NCBI RefSeq assembly: GCF_030817655.1
Contig: NZ_JAUSZM010000003.1
Location: 7,378,001 to 7,442,000, forward strand
Length of the DNA: 64,000 nt
DNA from: Streptomyces sp. V4I2
GTDB lineage: Bacteria > Actinomycetota > Actinomycetes > Streptomycetales > Streptomycetaceae
Reading direction: 5' to 3'
Each line of letters starts with the position of its first letter. The stretch's first letter is position 1. Below the pieces are notes generated by a model. It had not been told where the DNA came from and did no database searches. It saw nothing but the letters and a program-made list of their open reading frames with translations. The position numbers were made by a program, and so were the translations under genes. Of this stretch, positions 34,931-42,617 are shown in pieces.

Positions 34931-36100
34931 ATGGCATACCTCGACCACGCCGCGACCACCCCGATGCTTCCCGAGGCAGTCGAGGCACTCACCGCGCACC
35001 TGAGCATCACCGGCAACGCCTCCTCCCTCCACGCATCCGGCCGCCGAGCCAGGCGGACCGTGGAGGAGGCCCGCGAGACCCTCGCGGAAGCGCTCGGCGC
35101 CCGCCCCAGCGAGGTCGTCTTCACCTCCGGCGGCACCGAGGCCGACAACCTCGCCGTCAAGGGCCTCTACTGGTCCCGCCGCGCCGCCGACCCGGCCCGC
35201 ACCCGGGTCCTCGCGAGCCCCGTCGAGCACCACGCCGTCCTGGACGCCGTCCACTGGCTGGGCGAACACGAGGGCGCCACGGTCGAATACCTCCCCGTCG
35301 ACGCCTACGGCCGAGTCCACCCCGACGCGCTGCGCGAGGCCATCGCCCGCAACCCCCACGACGTCGCCCTGGCCACCATCATGTGGGCGAACAACGAGAT
35401 CGGCACGGTCCTGCCGATCCGCGAACTGGCCGAAACCGCCGCCGAGTTCGACGTCCCCCTGCACGCCGACGCCGTCCAGGCCTTCGGCCAGGTCCCCGTC
35501 GACTTCGCCGCCTCCGGCCTCGCCGCGATGACGGTCTCGGGCCACAAGATCGGCGGCCCGTACGGCATCGGCGCCCTGCTGCTCGGCCGCGAGCACACCC
35601 CCGTCCCCGTCCTGCACGGCGGCGGCCAGGAACGGCACGTCCGCTCCGGCACCCTCGACGTCCCCGCGGTCGCCTCCTTCGCGGTCGCCGGCCTCCTGGC
35701 CGCCGAGCAGCGCGAGTGGTTCGAGCGGGAGATCGGCACCCTGCGCGACAGCCTGGTCGACGAGGTCCGCAAGGCGGTCCCCGACGCCATCCTCGGCGGC
35801 GACCCGGCACCCGGCGGCCGCCTCCCCGCCAACGCCCACTTCACCTTCCCGGGCTGCGAGGGCGACTCCCTGCTGCTCCTGCTGGACGCCCAGGGCATCG
35901 AGTGCTCCACCGGCTCCGCCTGCACCGCGGGCGTCGCCCAGCCCAGCCACGTCCTCCTCGCCACCGGCACCGACCCCGACCTGGCCCGCGGCACCCTCCG
36001 GTTCTCGCTCGGCCACACCTCCACGGAGGCCGACGTCGAGGCGGTCGCCAAGGCGATCGGCCCGGCGGTGGAGCGGGCACGCGCGGCGGGACTGACGTAA
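34931..36100 (+). CDS. Cysteine desulfurase (IscS/NifS family)
   Basis: 389 residues from ATG 34931, whose first residues MAYLDHAATTPML are the canonical NifS-type opening. It releases sulfur from cysteine as an enzyme persulfide. The PLP lysine is Lys206 in SGHKIGGPYGIG; the active-site Cys331 lies in STGSACTAG. Other signatures: VEHHAVL near 98-104 and NNEIGTV at 154-160. TAGAAT at 34914-34919 sits about 11 nt before the start, suggesting a nearly leaderless transcript. It lies upstream of mnmA, which needs persulfide sulfur, with only the reverse-strand amidase between. Confidence 0.94.
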   Translation: MAYLDHAATTPMLPEAVEALTAHLSITGNASSLHASGRRARRTVEEARETLAEALGARPSEVVFTSGGTEADNLAVKGLYWSRRAADPARTRVLASPVEHHAVLDAVHWLGEHEGATVEYLPVDAYGRVHPDALREAIARNPHDVALATIMWANNEIGTVLPIRELAETAAEFDVPLHADAVQAFGQVPVDFAASGLAAMTVSGHKIGGPYGIGALLLGREHTPVPVLHGGGQERHVRSGTLDVPAVASFAVAGLLAAEQREWFEREIGTLRDSLVDEVRKAVPDAILGGDPAPGGRLPANAHFTFPGCEGDSLLLLLDAQGIECSTGSACTAGVAQPSHVLLATGTDPDLARGTLRFSLGHTSTEADVEAVAKAIGPAVERARAAGLT

Positions 36101-36130
36101 CACGCGCCGAGCGGTTCCGTCCGGGGCCGC

Positions 36131-36799
36131 TCAGGCCACCGCCGTACGGGCCTTCCGTACGAGCTTCATGTACCGGTCCCAGTCCCAGTGCTCCCCCGGG
36201 TCGGTGTGGTCCGTCCCCGGCACCTCGACGTGGCCGATGATGTGCTCGCGGTCGACCGGGATGTCGTAGCGGGCGCATATTCGGGCCGTGAGCCGGGCCG
36301 AGGACTCGTACATCTCGGCCGTGAAGTCCTGCGGCCGGTCGACGAAGCCCTCGTGCTCGATGCCGACACTGCGCTCGTTGTAGTCCCGGTTGCCCGCGTG
36401 GAACGCCACGTCCAGCTCGCGGATCATCTGCGCGACGGTGCCGTCCTGGCCCACGATGTAGTGCGCGGCCGCGCCGTGCCCCGGGTCCTGGAAGACCTTC
36501 ACCGCGCTGTCGAAGCTGCCCTGGGTGACATGGATGACCACCAGATCCACGCCGTAGTCCTCGGGCCGGTCCGCGCGCCGCCAGTTCGCGTCCGACGCGG
36601 CCACCCAACGCGCGCCCGCGTAGTCGACCTCGCCCTCCTTGCGCGGCTTCTCCACGCCCGGTGTGCGCCACCACAGGCGCCCCAGCTCGTCACGGGCCAG
36701 CACGGCCGTGCCCGCCGCGGCCGCCGCTCCGCCGATCAGCAGGGCACGCCGGCCGATGTGCCGGTCGGCGTCCTTCTCGTTGGCTCGTCTCGCCCCCAT
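36131..36799 (-). CDS. Tat-exported N-acetylmuramoyl-L-alanine amidase (amidase_2)
   Basis: 222 residues from ATG 36799. The N-terminus has a twin-arginine motif, GRRALLIGG, followed by an Ala-rich core, so it should leave by the Tat pathway. The amidase_2/PGRP domain carries zinc-ligand histidines in VVIHVTQG and IIGHVEVPGTDHTDPG, and SVGIEHEGF contains the catalytic-region Glu/His. It cuts the MurNAc to L-Ala bond in peptidoglycan. No Shine-Dalgarno is visible, so it may be leaderless. It is divergent from mnmA with about 60 nt between starts. Confidence 0.9.
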   Translation of the reverse strand: MGARRANEKDADRHIGRRALLIGGAAAAAGTAVLARDELGRLWWRTPGVEKPRKEGEVDYAGARWVAASDANWRRADRPEDYGVDLVVIHVTQGSFDSAVKVFQDPGHGAAAHYIVGQDGTVAQMIRELDVAFHAGNRDYNERSVGIEHEGFVDRPQDFTAEMYESSARLTARICARYDIPVDREHIIGHVEVPGTDHTDPGEHWDWDRYMKLVRKARTAVA

Positions 36800-36859
36800 G
36801 TGATCGTGAACGGATACTCGTGGGCTTCGGTTCCCGAGCGCCCTTACTCTTGAAGGGTT

Positions 36860-37990
36860 ATGACTGACACCACGCAGCCCACCCGTCCTCTTCGCGTCCT
36901 TGCCGCCATGTCGGGCGGGGTCGATTCCGCCGTCGCCGCCGCCCGCGCGGCCGAGGCGGGGCACGACGTGACCGGCGTCCACCTCGCCCTCTCGGCGAAC
37001 CCGCAATCGTTCCGCACGGGCGCGCGTGGCTGTTGCACCATCGAGGACTCCCGCGACGCCCGCCGTGCCGCCGACGTCATCGGCATCCCGTTCTACGTGT
37101 GGGACCTCGCCGACCGCTTCCGCGAGGACGTCGTCGAGGACTTCGTCGCCGAGTACGAGGCCGGCCGCACCCCGAACCCCTGCCTGCGCTGCAACGAGAA
37201 GATCAAGTTCGCCGCCCTGCTCGACAAGGCCCTCGCCCTCGGCTTCGACGCGGTCTGCACGGGCCACTACGCCCAGGTGATCGTCCGCGAGGACGGCACC
37301 CGCGAACTGCACCGCGCCTCCGACATGGCCAAGGACCAGTCGTACGTCCTCGGCGTCCTGGACGACCGGCAGCTCGCCCACGCCCTGTTCCCCCTCGGCG
37401 ACACGGTGACGACGAAGGACGAGATCCGCGCCGAGGCCGAGCGCCGCGGGCTGGCGGTGGCCAAGAAGCCCGACTCGCACGACATCTGCTTCATCGCCGA
37501 CGGCGACACCCAGGGCTTCCTCGCCTCCCGCCTCGGCAAGGCGGAGGGCGACATCGTCGACGAGTCGGGAGCCAGGCTCGGCAGCCACGAGGGCGCCTAC
37601 GGCTTCACCATCGGCCAGCGCAAGGGCCTCAGGATCGGCACCCCGGCGCCCGACGGCAAGCCGCGCTACGTCCTGGACATCTCGCCGGTGAACAACACGG
37701 TGACGGTCGGCCCGGCCGACGCCCTGGACGTGAACGCGCTCACCGCCATCAAGCCCCGCTGGTGCGGCGCCGCCCCGACCGGCCCCGGCACCTACACCGC
37801 CCAGCTCCGCGCCCACGGCGGCGAGACCGAGGTGACGGCGGAGCTGGTCGACGGCGAGCTCCAGGTGCGCTTCACCGAGCCCGTCCGCGGCGTCGCCCCC
37901 GGCCAGGCGATCGTCCTCTACGACGGCACCCGAGTGGTGGGCTCGGCGACGATCGCGACGACGACACGCGCTGCCACGGCCATCGCCTAG
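36860..37990 (+). CDS. mnmA: tRNA-specific 2-thiouridylase MnmA
   Basis: 376 residues from ATG 36860, with GAAGGG upstream. It thiolates U34 of tRNA Lys, Glu and Gln using persulfide sulfur. The ATP-binding PP-loop SGGVDS is at 18-23; the two catalytic cysteines are Cys108 (NPCLRCN) and Cys210 (SHDICFI). The downstream domains include GYGFTIGQRK-like GAYGFTIGQRKGL and the C-terminal beta barrel. The cysteine desulfurase encoded one gene upstream is the probable sulfur source. Confidence 0.96.
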   Translation: MTDTTQPTRPLRVLAAMSGGVDSAVAAARAAEAGHDVTGVHLALSANPQSFRTGARGCCTIEDSRDARRAADVIGIPFYVWDLADRFREDVVEDFVAEYEAGRTPNPCLRCNEKIKFAALLDKALALGFDAVCTGHYAQVIVREDGTRELHRASDMAKDQSYVLGVLDDRQLAHALFPLGDTVTTKDEIRAEAERRGLAVAKKPDSHDICFIADGDTQGFLASRLGKAEGDIVDESGARLGSHEGAYGFTIGQRKGLRIGTPAPDGKPRYVLDISPVNNTVTVGPADALDVNALTAIKPRWCGAAPTGPGTYTAQLRAHGGETEVTAELVDGELQVRFTEPVRGVAPGQAIVLYDGTRVVGSATIATTTRAATAIA

Positions 37991-38102
37991 ACGATCTTCG
38001 GGGCTGGCCCCGGCCCCGCCGCCGTCATAGGCTTCCCCTGCGGATCGTCCGCAAGGGAACGAGAACGACGGGGCCGCCTTCCCGTCTGCCAGGACGTTGA
38101 GG

Positions 38103-39386
38103 GTGCTCCTCCGTTTTCGGGTGGCGAATCACCGCTCGATTCGTGCCGAGTGCGAGTTGTCGTTGATCGGCACCGAACTCAAAGAGGGCACTGCCCGGGA
38201 CACCGGCATAGAGCATGATCACCGACCGGTTCCAGGGCTCCCCGTGCTGGATGTCTTCGGCGCCAACGCATCGGGCAAGACCAACCTGCTCAGTGCCATG
38301 ACGGCCATGCGTGAGGCGGTACGCACCTCGTTCGCGGACTGGCCGAAGTCTCCCGGAGTGCCCCGTCAGCCCTTCAAACTGGACCGGGACAGCGCCGACG
38401 AGACGACTCTCTTCGAGGTGGACATCGTCCTGGGCAGCCACCGAAAGGTCCGCTACACCTACGGCTTCGAACTCTCCGACGAGCGCGTCGAGGCTGAATG
38501 GCTGCACGCCTACCCCGACGGGGAACGCCAGGTCTGGTTCGACCGGGAGGCGGACCGGCCGGATTCCGAAGGCCCCGAGTTCGTGTTCGAGGGCGACGGC
38601 TTCACCGGGAACCGCGAGGCTCTGGTGGGCTTCACACGGCCGGACGCGTTGTTCCTCTCCGCCGGAGCCACCCTCAACGATCCCCAGCTGTCGGCACTGC
38701 ACCGCTGGTTCCTCGCCAATCTGTGGCTGGTGACGCCGGGTGAGGACATCACGGGGCGTACGACGTTCACACAGCGGATGCTCACCGAGAAGACCGCTAA
38801 GAACAAGAAAAACGCGTACCGGGAGCGGATCCTCCAGCTCCTCGCCATCGCCGATCTGGGCATCACCGGCATCGACATCGACCCTGAGTCAGGAGGCATC
38901 CGGCTCAGGCACCGCACCCCGGACGGTGGCGACGTCCCGCTGGACTTCCTGCGCGAGGAATCGTTCGGCACGCACGCGTGGTTCGCCTTCCTCGGTCCGA
39001 TGCTCACGGTACTGGACAACGGGACGACGCTTCTGGTCGACGAACTCGAGTCCAGCCTGCACCCCACCCTGGCCGCAGAGGTCGTACGAATCTTCCAGGA
39101 CCCCAAGGCCAACCCGAACGACGCCCAGTTGATCTTCACCACGCATGACGCCACCCTGCTCGGCAGCGCGGTCCTCGACCGCCCGCTCGACCGCGAGCAG
39201 GTGTGGATCGCGGCGAAGGAACGCTCCGGGGCGACCGGCTTCTATCCGGTGACCGCCGCCCACCCGGCGGAGGACGAAGATCTGGAGAGCGGATATCTGC
39301 GCGGCCGCTACGGCGGCGTACCGCGCGTCGGCGCGGGGGCGATCGCTCGTGAACTGTCCTGGCAGGAGGCGAAGGAAACAGCGTGA
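38103..39386 (+). CDS. RloA/AbiLi-like AAA ATPase (AAA_15/AAA_21)
   Basis: 427 residues from GTG 38103, chosen because AGGA lies 8 nt upstream; TTG 38097 would be too close. The N-terminal VLLRFRVANHRSI is the usual opening of OLD/RloA-like ATPases. Walker A is FGANASGKTN near 57-66. The Walker B region TLLVDELESSLHPT and following IFTTHDATLL are intact. Such ATPases normally pair with an RloB or DUF4435 nuclease-like gene in abortive-infection systems. Here the overlapping downstream frame does not encode an obvious RloB. It ends RGRYGGVPRVGAG, a family-like C-terminus. Confidence 0.85.
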   Translation: MLLRFRVANHRSIRAECELSLIGTELKEGTARDTGIEHDHRPVPGLPVLDVFGANASGKTNLLSAMTAMREAVRTSFADWPKSPGVPRQPFKLDRDSADETTLFEVDIVLGSHRKVRYTYGFELSDERVEAEWLHAYPDGERQVWFDREADRPDSEGPEFVFEGDGFTGNREALVGFTRPDALFLSAGATLNDPQLSALHRWFLANLWLVTPGEDITGRTTFTQRMLTEKTAKNKKNAYRERILQLLAIADLGITGIDIDPESGGIRLRHRTPDGGDVPLDFLREESFGTHAWFAFLGPMLTVLDNGTTLLVDELESSLHPTLAAEVVRIFQDPKANPNDAQLIFTTHDATLLGSAVLDRPLDREQVWIAAKERSGATGFYPVTAAHPAEDEDLESGYLRGRYGGVPRVGAGAIARELSWQEAKETA

Positions 39387-39539
39387 GCAGGCGGGGCGGA
39401 CAGCAGCAGGGCAGCGGCGACGGCAGCGCGGGAGGGGCAGGAGGAGCGGAAGCGCGGCGCAAGCGTACGTCGCACGTGGTAGTCGGTGGGTGGCCGCCCG
39501 TACGGCGCCTTTGGCGGCGAGAGAACGGGGGCCACCCCT
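39383..39539 (+). other. Overlapping reading frame behind the ATPase, possible partner-gene remnant
   Basis: GTG 39383 overlaps the ATPase stop by 4 nt (GTGA), which normally means a coupled partner gene. The encoded start is basic and Gly/Ser/Gln-rich (SRRGGQQQGSGDGSAGG, then AEARRKRTSH) but soon loses any protein-like pattern, while the frame itself stays open to 39664. A basic N-terminus like this is compatible with an RloB-type partner cut short, but too little remains to identify it. Translation here, if any, would give a 93-residue product of no recognisable family. Confidence 0.35.
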
Positions 39540-39797
39540 GGAAGAGTCGCCGTACGGGACTTGGGGGAGCGTTGGGGCGCCTGCGAGCCGGATGGGAGCA
39601 TCGCCGTCCACTGGGCGCTGATGCAGTTGCCTCCCGCCCTGGTGGACCTGGTCCTCGTCCATGAGTTGACGCACCTGACGGTTCCCGCCCACGGGACGGC
39701 GTTCCGACGCCGGATGAGGCTGGTGCTCGAAGACCTCGAAGAGCTGGAACACCGATTCGCGCAGGCGGAGCCCGAGCCGTGGCGCGGGGCCGTGTGA
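39540..39797 (+). pseudogene. 5'-truncated YgjP-like (DUF45) metallopeptidase
   Basis: The frame ending at TGA 39795-39797 encodes the C-terminal half of a DUF45/WLM-type zinc metallopeptidase: VAVRDLGERWGACEPDGS, then PPALVDLVLVHELTHLTVPAHG, where HELTH and the later His are zinc ligands. Full-length members have about 100 more residues at the N-terminus, including an RR-rich strand region, which I cannot find in any frame upstream. The next start upstream (ATG 39486) gives a 103-residue protein with a non-homologous leader. It looks like a deletion scar joining the ATPase locus to this gene. Confidence 0.6.
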
Positions 39798-39822
39798 GAG
39801 CCGGTCGAGCTATCGCGCGAAC

Positions 39823-41586
39823 CTACGACCCGCCGCCCTGCGGCGCCCACAGCTCGAACCGGCTGGTGCCCCAGGCCGTGGCATAGGGAACCGTGCCGAT
39901 GAGGCGGTAGCCGGTGGAGTGGACCAGGCCGTCGCGGACGGTGGTGCTCTGGCCGGTCGGGTTGCCGCGGTCGAGCACAATGAGCGTGAAGTGCCGCTCG
40001 GCCACGGCGGCCCGGAAACCGGCCGCGCCGGTCAGATGGTGCCCGGAACGGGTCGTGTAGTCGATCGTGTAGGTGGAGTTCCACTGGCGGTACGAGGTGT
40101 CCCGCCCCAGCTCGTAGACCGGCACCTCGTAGGTGTCGGCGAGGTAGCGGCCGTGCGCGTCGATGTACGGGCGCAGGGCGGACACCAGAGAGCTGGAGTC
40201 CGGCCACGCGTGATAGTTGGCGTATGCCTGTGACATGCCGTTGGAGAGCAGCAGCACGCCCAGGAAGATCGCCCACTGCGGGTACTTGAAGTGCGGGCCC
40301 ATCAGGCGGGTGACGCCGACACCGGCGAGCGGCGCGGCGAAGAACAGCCCGTAGCCGATGTGCTTGTGCAGCGAGACCTCGGTGTGCAGGTGCAGCTGGT
40401 AGGCGGGCGCGAGCAGGGCCGTGCCGACCAGCACCAGGCCGAGCGCGGCCCGCCAGCGGGCCCCCGGCAGTGCTCCGCGCCAGCCGGGCATCTCGCTCAT
40501 GCGGCCGCTGCGGACGTACGAGACCGTCCCCAGGCAGGCCACGGCGACGGCCAGGCCGCCCCAGCGGGCGCAGTCGCGCAGGATCTGCGAGGCGGGCGTG
40601 GTCCCCACGGCGCGGGCGGTGGTGGTGGACTGGATCGCCGACAGGTACCCGGAGGCGTACAGCCCCGCGACCAGCAGTGCGGCGGTGGCCACGGCCAGCA
40701 GCACGCCGCGCGCCAACGCCCGGGGCAGACCGCGCCGTTGGTACGCGGTCAGCACACCGAGCAGCACGAGAGTGGGCACATACAGCGCGGAGGCGTACTT
40801 GACCGCCACGGCGAGCGCGGCGACCGGGGCGGCGAGCAGGGTGAGCAGCGGGTGCGATCCCGCGGTGCGTACGACGATCCAGGCCGCCAGCGCCAGCAGG
40901 AACAGGGCGAGGGCGTCGTACGTGGCGAAGTTGCCCATGAACGCCGTGGACTGGGCGATGGCGAACACGCCGGCCGCGCACAGTCCCGCGCGCTCGTTGA
41001 ACAGCCGGCGCGTCATCGCGTACAGCAGGGACGTGCAGCCCAGCATGCAGGCGAGGCTCAGCGCGCGGGCCCCGGCCAGCCCGAACACGGAGTCGACGGC
41101 GGCCGCCAGGACGGGGTAGAGGACGGGCGCACCGGAGAAGTAGCTGTCGAAGCCGCCGTAGAGCTTCGTCCCATGCAGGAGGTGGCCGAGCTCGGCGTGA
41201 CCGGCGAACAGGTAGAGGGCCTCGTCCTCGAAGGCCGTGTTCTGCAGGCGCAGCGACAGCGCGGTCTGCACCAGCAGCAGGCCGAGCAGGACGAGCCGGC
41301 TGACCCACATCCGGCGTGAGCTCGCGGCGGCGGACCAGCCGGAGTCGGGGACGGGGCGCAGCGTGTAGCCGGAGGACGTCGCCCGGAGCACGCGCAGCTG
41401 CATCGTCTCCGCGACCCGGGACCGGGCTTTCGGATGCGCCACGGGCAGCTGCATGGTGACGTCGGGCGCCTTCCCGAACCAGCTCTCCTCGCGCGCGGGC
41501 GGATGGAACTCGTAGCCGGGATCCGGATCCGGCTCGGGGACGTCGACCGGTGGTTCGGGCGGAGTCGTGGTGGTGTGCTGCTCCAT
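39823..41586 (-). CDS. GT-C type membrane glycosyltransferase (ArnT/PMT-like)
   Basis: 587 residues from ATG 41586. A Pro/Asp/Glu-rich cytoplasmic tail (about 1-90) is followed by about 12 transmembrane helices. The first outside loop has the GT-C catalytic-type acidic motif NTAFEDEALYLFAG (near 115-128). The C-terminal 130 residues form a soluble extracytoplasmic domain (DTYEVPVYELGRDTSYRQWN). It should use a polyprenyl-phosphate sugar donor outside the membrane. It lies 11 nt after the GH26 gene, third in the GT2-GH26-GT-C operon. Confidence 0.82.
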   Translation of the reverse strand: MEQHTTTTPPEPPVDVPEPDPDPGYEFHPPAREESWFGKAPDVTMQLPVAHPKARSRVAETMQLRVLRATSSGYTLRPVPDSGWSAAASSRRMWVSRLVLLGLLLVQTALSLRLQNTAFEDEALYLFAGHAELGHLLHGTKLYGGFDSYFSGAPVLYPVLAAAVDSVFGLAGARALSLACMLGCTSLLYAMTRRLFNERAGLCAAGVFAIAQSTAFMGNFATYDALALFLLALAAWIVVRTAGSHPLLTLLAAPVAALAVAVKYASALYVPTLVLLGVLTAYQRRGLPRALARGVLLAVATAALLVAGLYASGYLSAIQSTTTARAVGTTPASQILRDCARWGGLAVAVACLGTVSYVRSGRMSEMPGWRGALPGARWRAALGLVLVGTALLAPAYQLHLHTEVSLHKHIGYGLFFAAPLAGVGVTRLMGPHFKYPQWAIFLGVLLLSNGMSQAYANYHAWPDSSSLVSALRPYIDAHGRYLADTYEVPVYELGRDTSYRQWNSTYTIDYTTRSGHHLTGAAGFRAAVAERHFTLIVLDRGNPTGQSTTVRDGLVHSTGYRLIGTVPYATAWGTSRFELWAPQGGGS

Positions 41587-41597
41587 CTACGGCCCCT

Positions 41598-42617
41598 CTA
41601 AGGTTTCCGGACGTCGAAGCCGAAGGAGTCGTCGGCCGCCGCCTTGCGGAACGCGGCCAGCGACAACGGGCCGCTGTCGATGCGCCAGTCGGCCTCCTTC
41701 TTGAGGTTGAACCAGATCAGCCCCAGCACGTCGTCCCGCGCCCGGACGCCCGCGAACAGGTCGGCGATCTCGCCGGGTTTGCGCTCCCCGGCCTCGACGC
41801 CGGTCTCCGCGACGATGAACGGCTTGCGGCTGAAGCGGCGGATCTCGGTCAGGGTCGGCCCGAACAGGGTGCGGAAGGAGGTCGGGCCGCTCAGGGTGTA
41901 GTAGCCGACGACGCCGATCCAGTCCACGTAGGCGTCGCCCGGGTAGTACGGCTCGAGCCGGACGTCCGGGACCGGGTTGATCACGTTCGGGCTCCACACC
42001 CAGATGACGTCGGCGGCGCCCTCGTCCGTGAACAGGTCGTGGATGTGCCGCCACGCGCGCGCGAAGTCGGCGGCCTTGGTCTTCCGGCTGCCCCAGGGGT
42101 ACCAGCCGCCGTTCATCTCGTGCCCGAAGCTCAGCGCGAGCGGCCGGTTGTAGTCGCGTACGGCGTCGGCGAACTCACGGATGTACGTGTCGTCCTGGCC
42201 GGCGGCGATCTGTGCGGCCGTACGGGAGAAGGGTTCCCAGACCAGGAAGGGCAGTTGGCCGTGGTCCCACACGGCACGGTTGACCTCGGACTGGAACGGG
42301 TCGCCCCATTTCGCGTAGTACTCCCGCAGGTTGGGCCGCTTCCCCGCCTTCTCGGTGAAGGCGGTCAGGGGCGCGGTCGCGCGGGGTGAGCCGTTGACGG
42401 CGACGCCGAGATATTTGTGGTCCGGGTTCAGCAGCGGGCGTATGTCGTACGGCGGTTCGGTGCTCTGCGTCTGGGTCTGCTTGTCCTCCTGGGCCGCCGC
42501 GGCCGGGGAGACCTGCGGGGCGGGCGGTGCGCAGGCGCCGACGGTGGCCGCCAACAGACAGCCGACAAGGGCGAGGAGCAGGCGGCGCGGGCGGCGAGAG
42601 CGGCGCGGTGTGGTCAT
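41598..42617 (-). CDS. GH26-family lipoprotein glycoside hydrolase (beta-mannanase-like)
   Basis: 339 residues from ATG 42617, whose ATGA overlaps the GT2 stop. A basic signal peptide ends in the lipobox VGAC (Cys29), so the enzyme is tethered outside. The catalytic barrel has Glu167 in SFGHEMNGGWYPWG (acid/base) and Glu271 in PFIVAETGVE (nucleophile), both typical of clan GH-A family 26. GH26 members mostly cut beta-1,4-mannan or beta-1,3/1,4 glucans. Encoded between two glycosyltransferases, it probably trims, edits or releases the polymer they make. This resembles the endoglucanase that accompanies cellulose synthases. Confidence 0.85.
   Translation of the reverse strand: MTTPRRSRRPRRLLLALVGCLLAATVGACAPPAPQVSPAAAAQEDKQTQTQSTEPPYDIRPLLNPDHKYLGVAVNGSPRATAPLTAFTEKAGKRPNLREYYAKWGDPFQSEVNRAVWDHGQLPFLVWEPFSRTAAQIAAGQDDTYIREFADAVRDYNRPLALSFGHEMNGGWYPWGSRKTKAADFARAWRHIHDLFTDEGAADVIWVWSPNVINPVPDVRLEPYYPGDAYVDWIGVVGYYTLSGPTSFRTLFGPTLTEIRRFSRKPFIVAETGVEAGERKPGEIADLFAGVRARDDVLGLIWFNLKKEADWRIDSGPLSLAAFRKAAADDSFGFDVRKP

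Noticed and set aside
39383..39664. A genuine 93-residue coding gene behind the ATPase
   Set aside because: After the basic start the sequence has no recognisable fold, and it overlaps a better-supported metallopeptidase fragment in another frame; kept only as a possible remnant.
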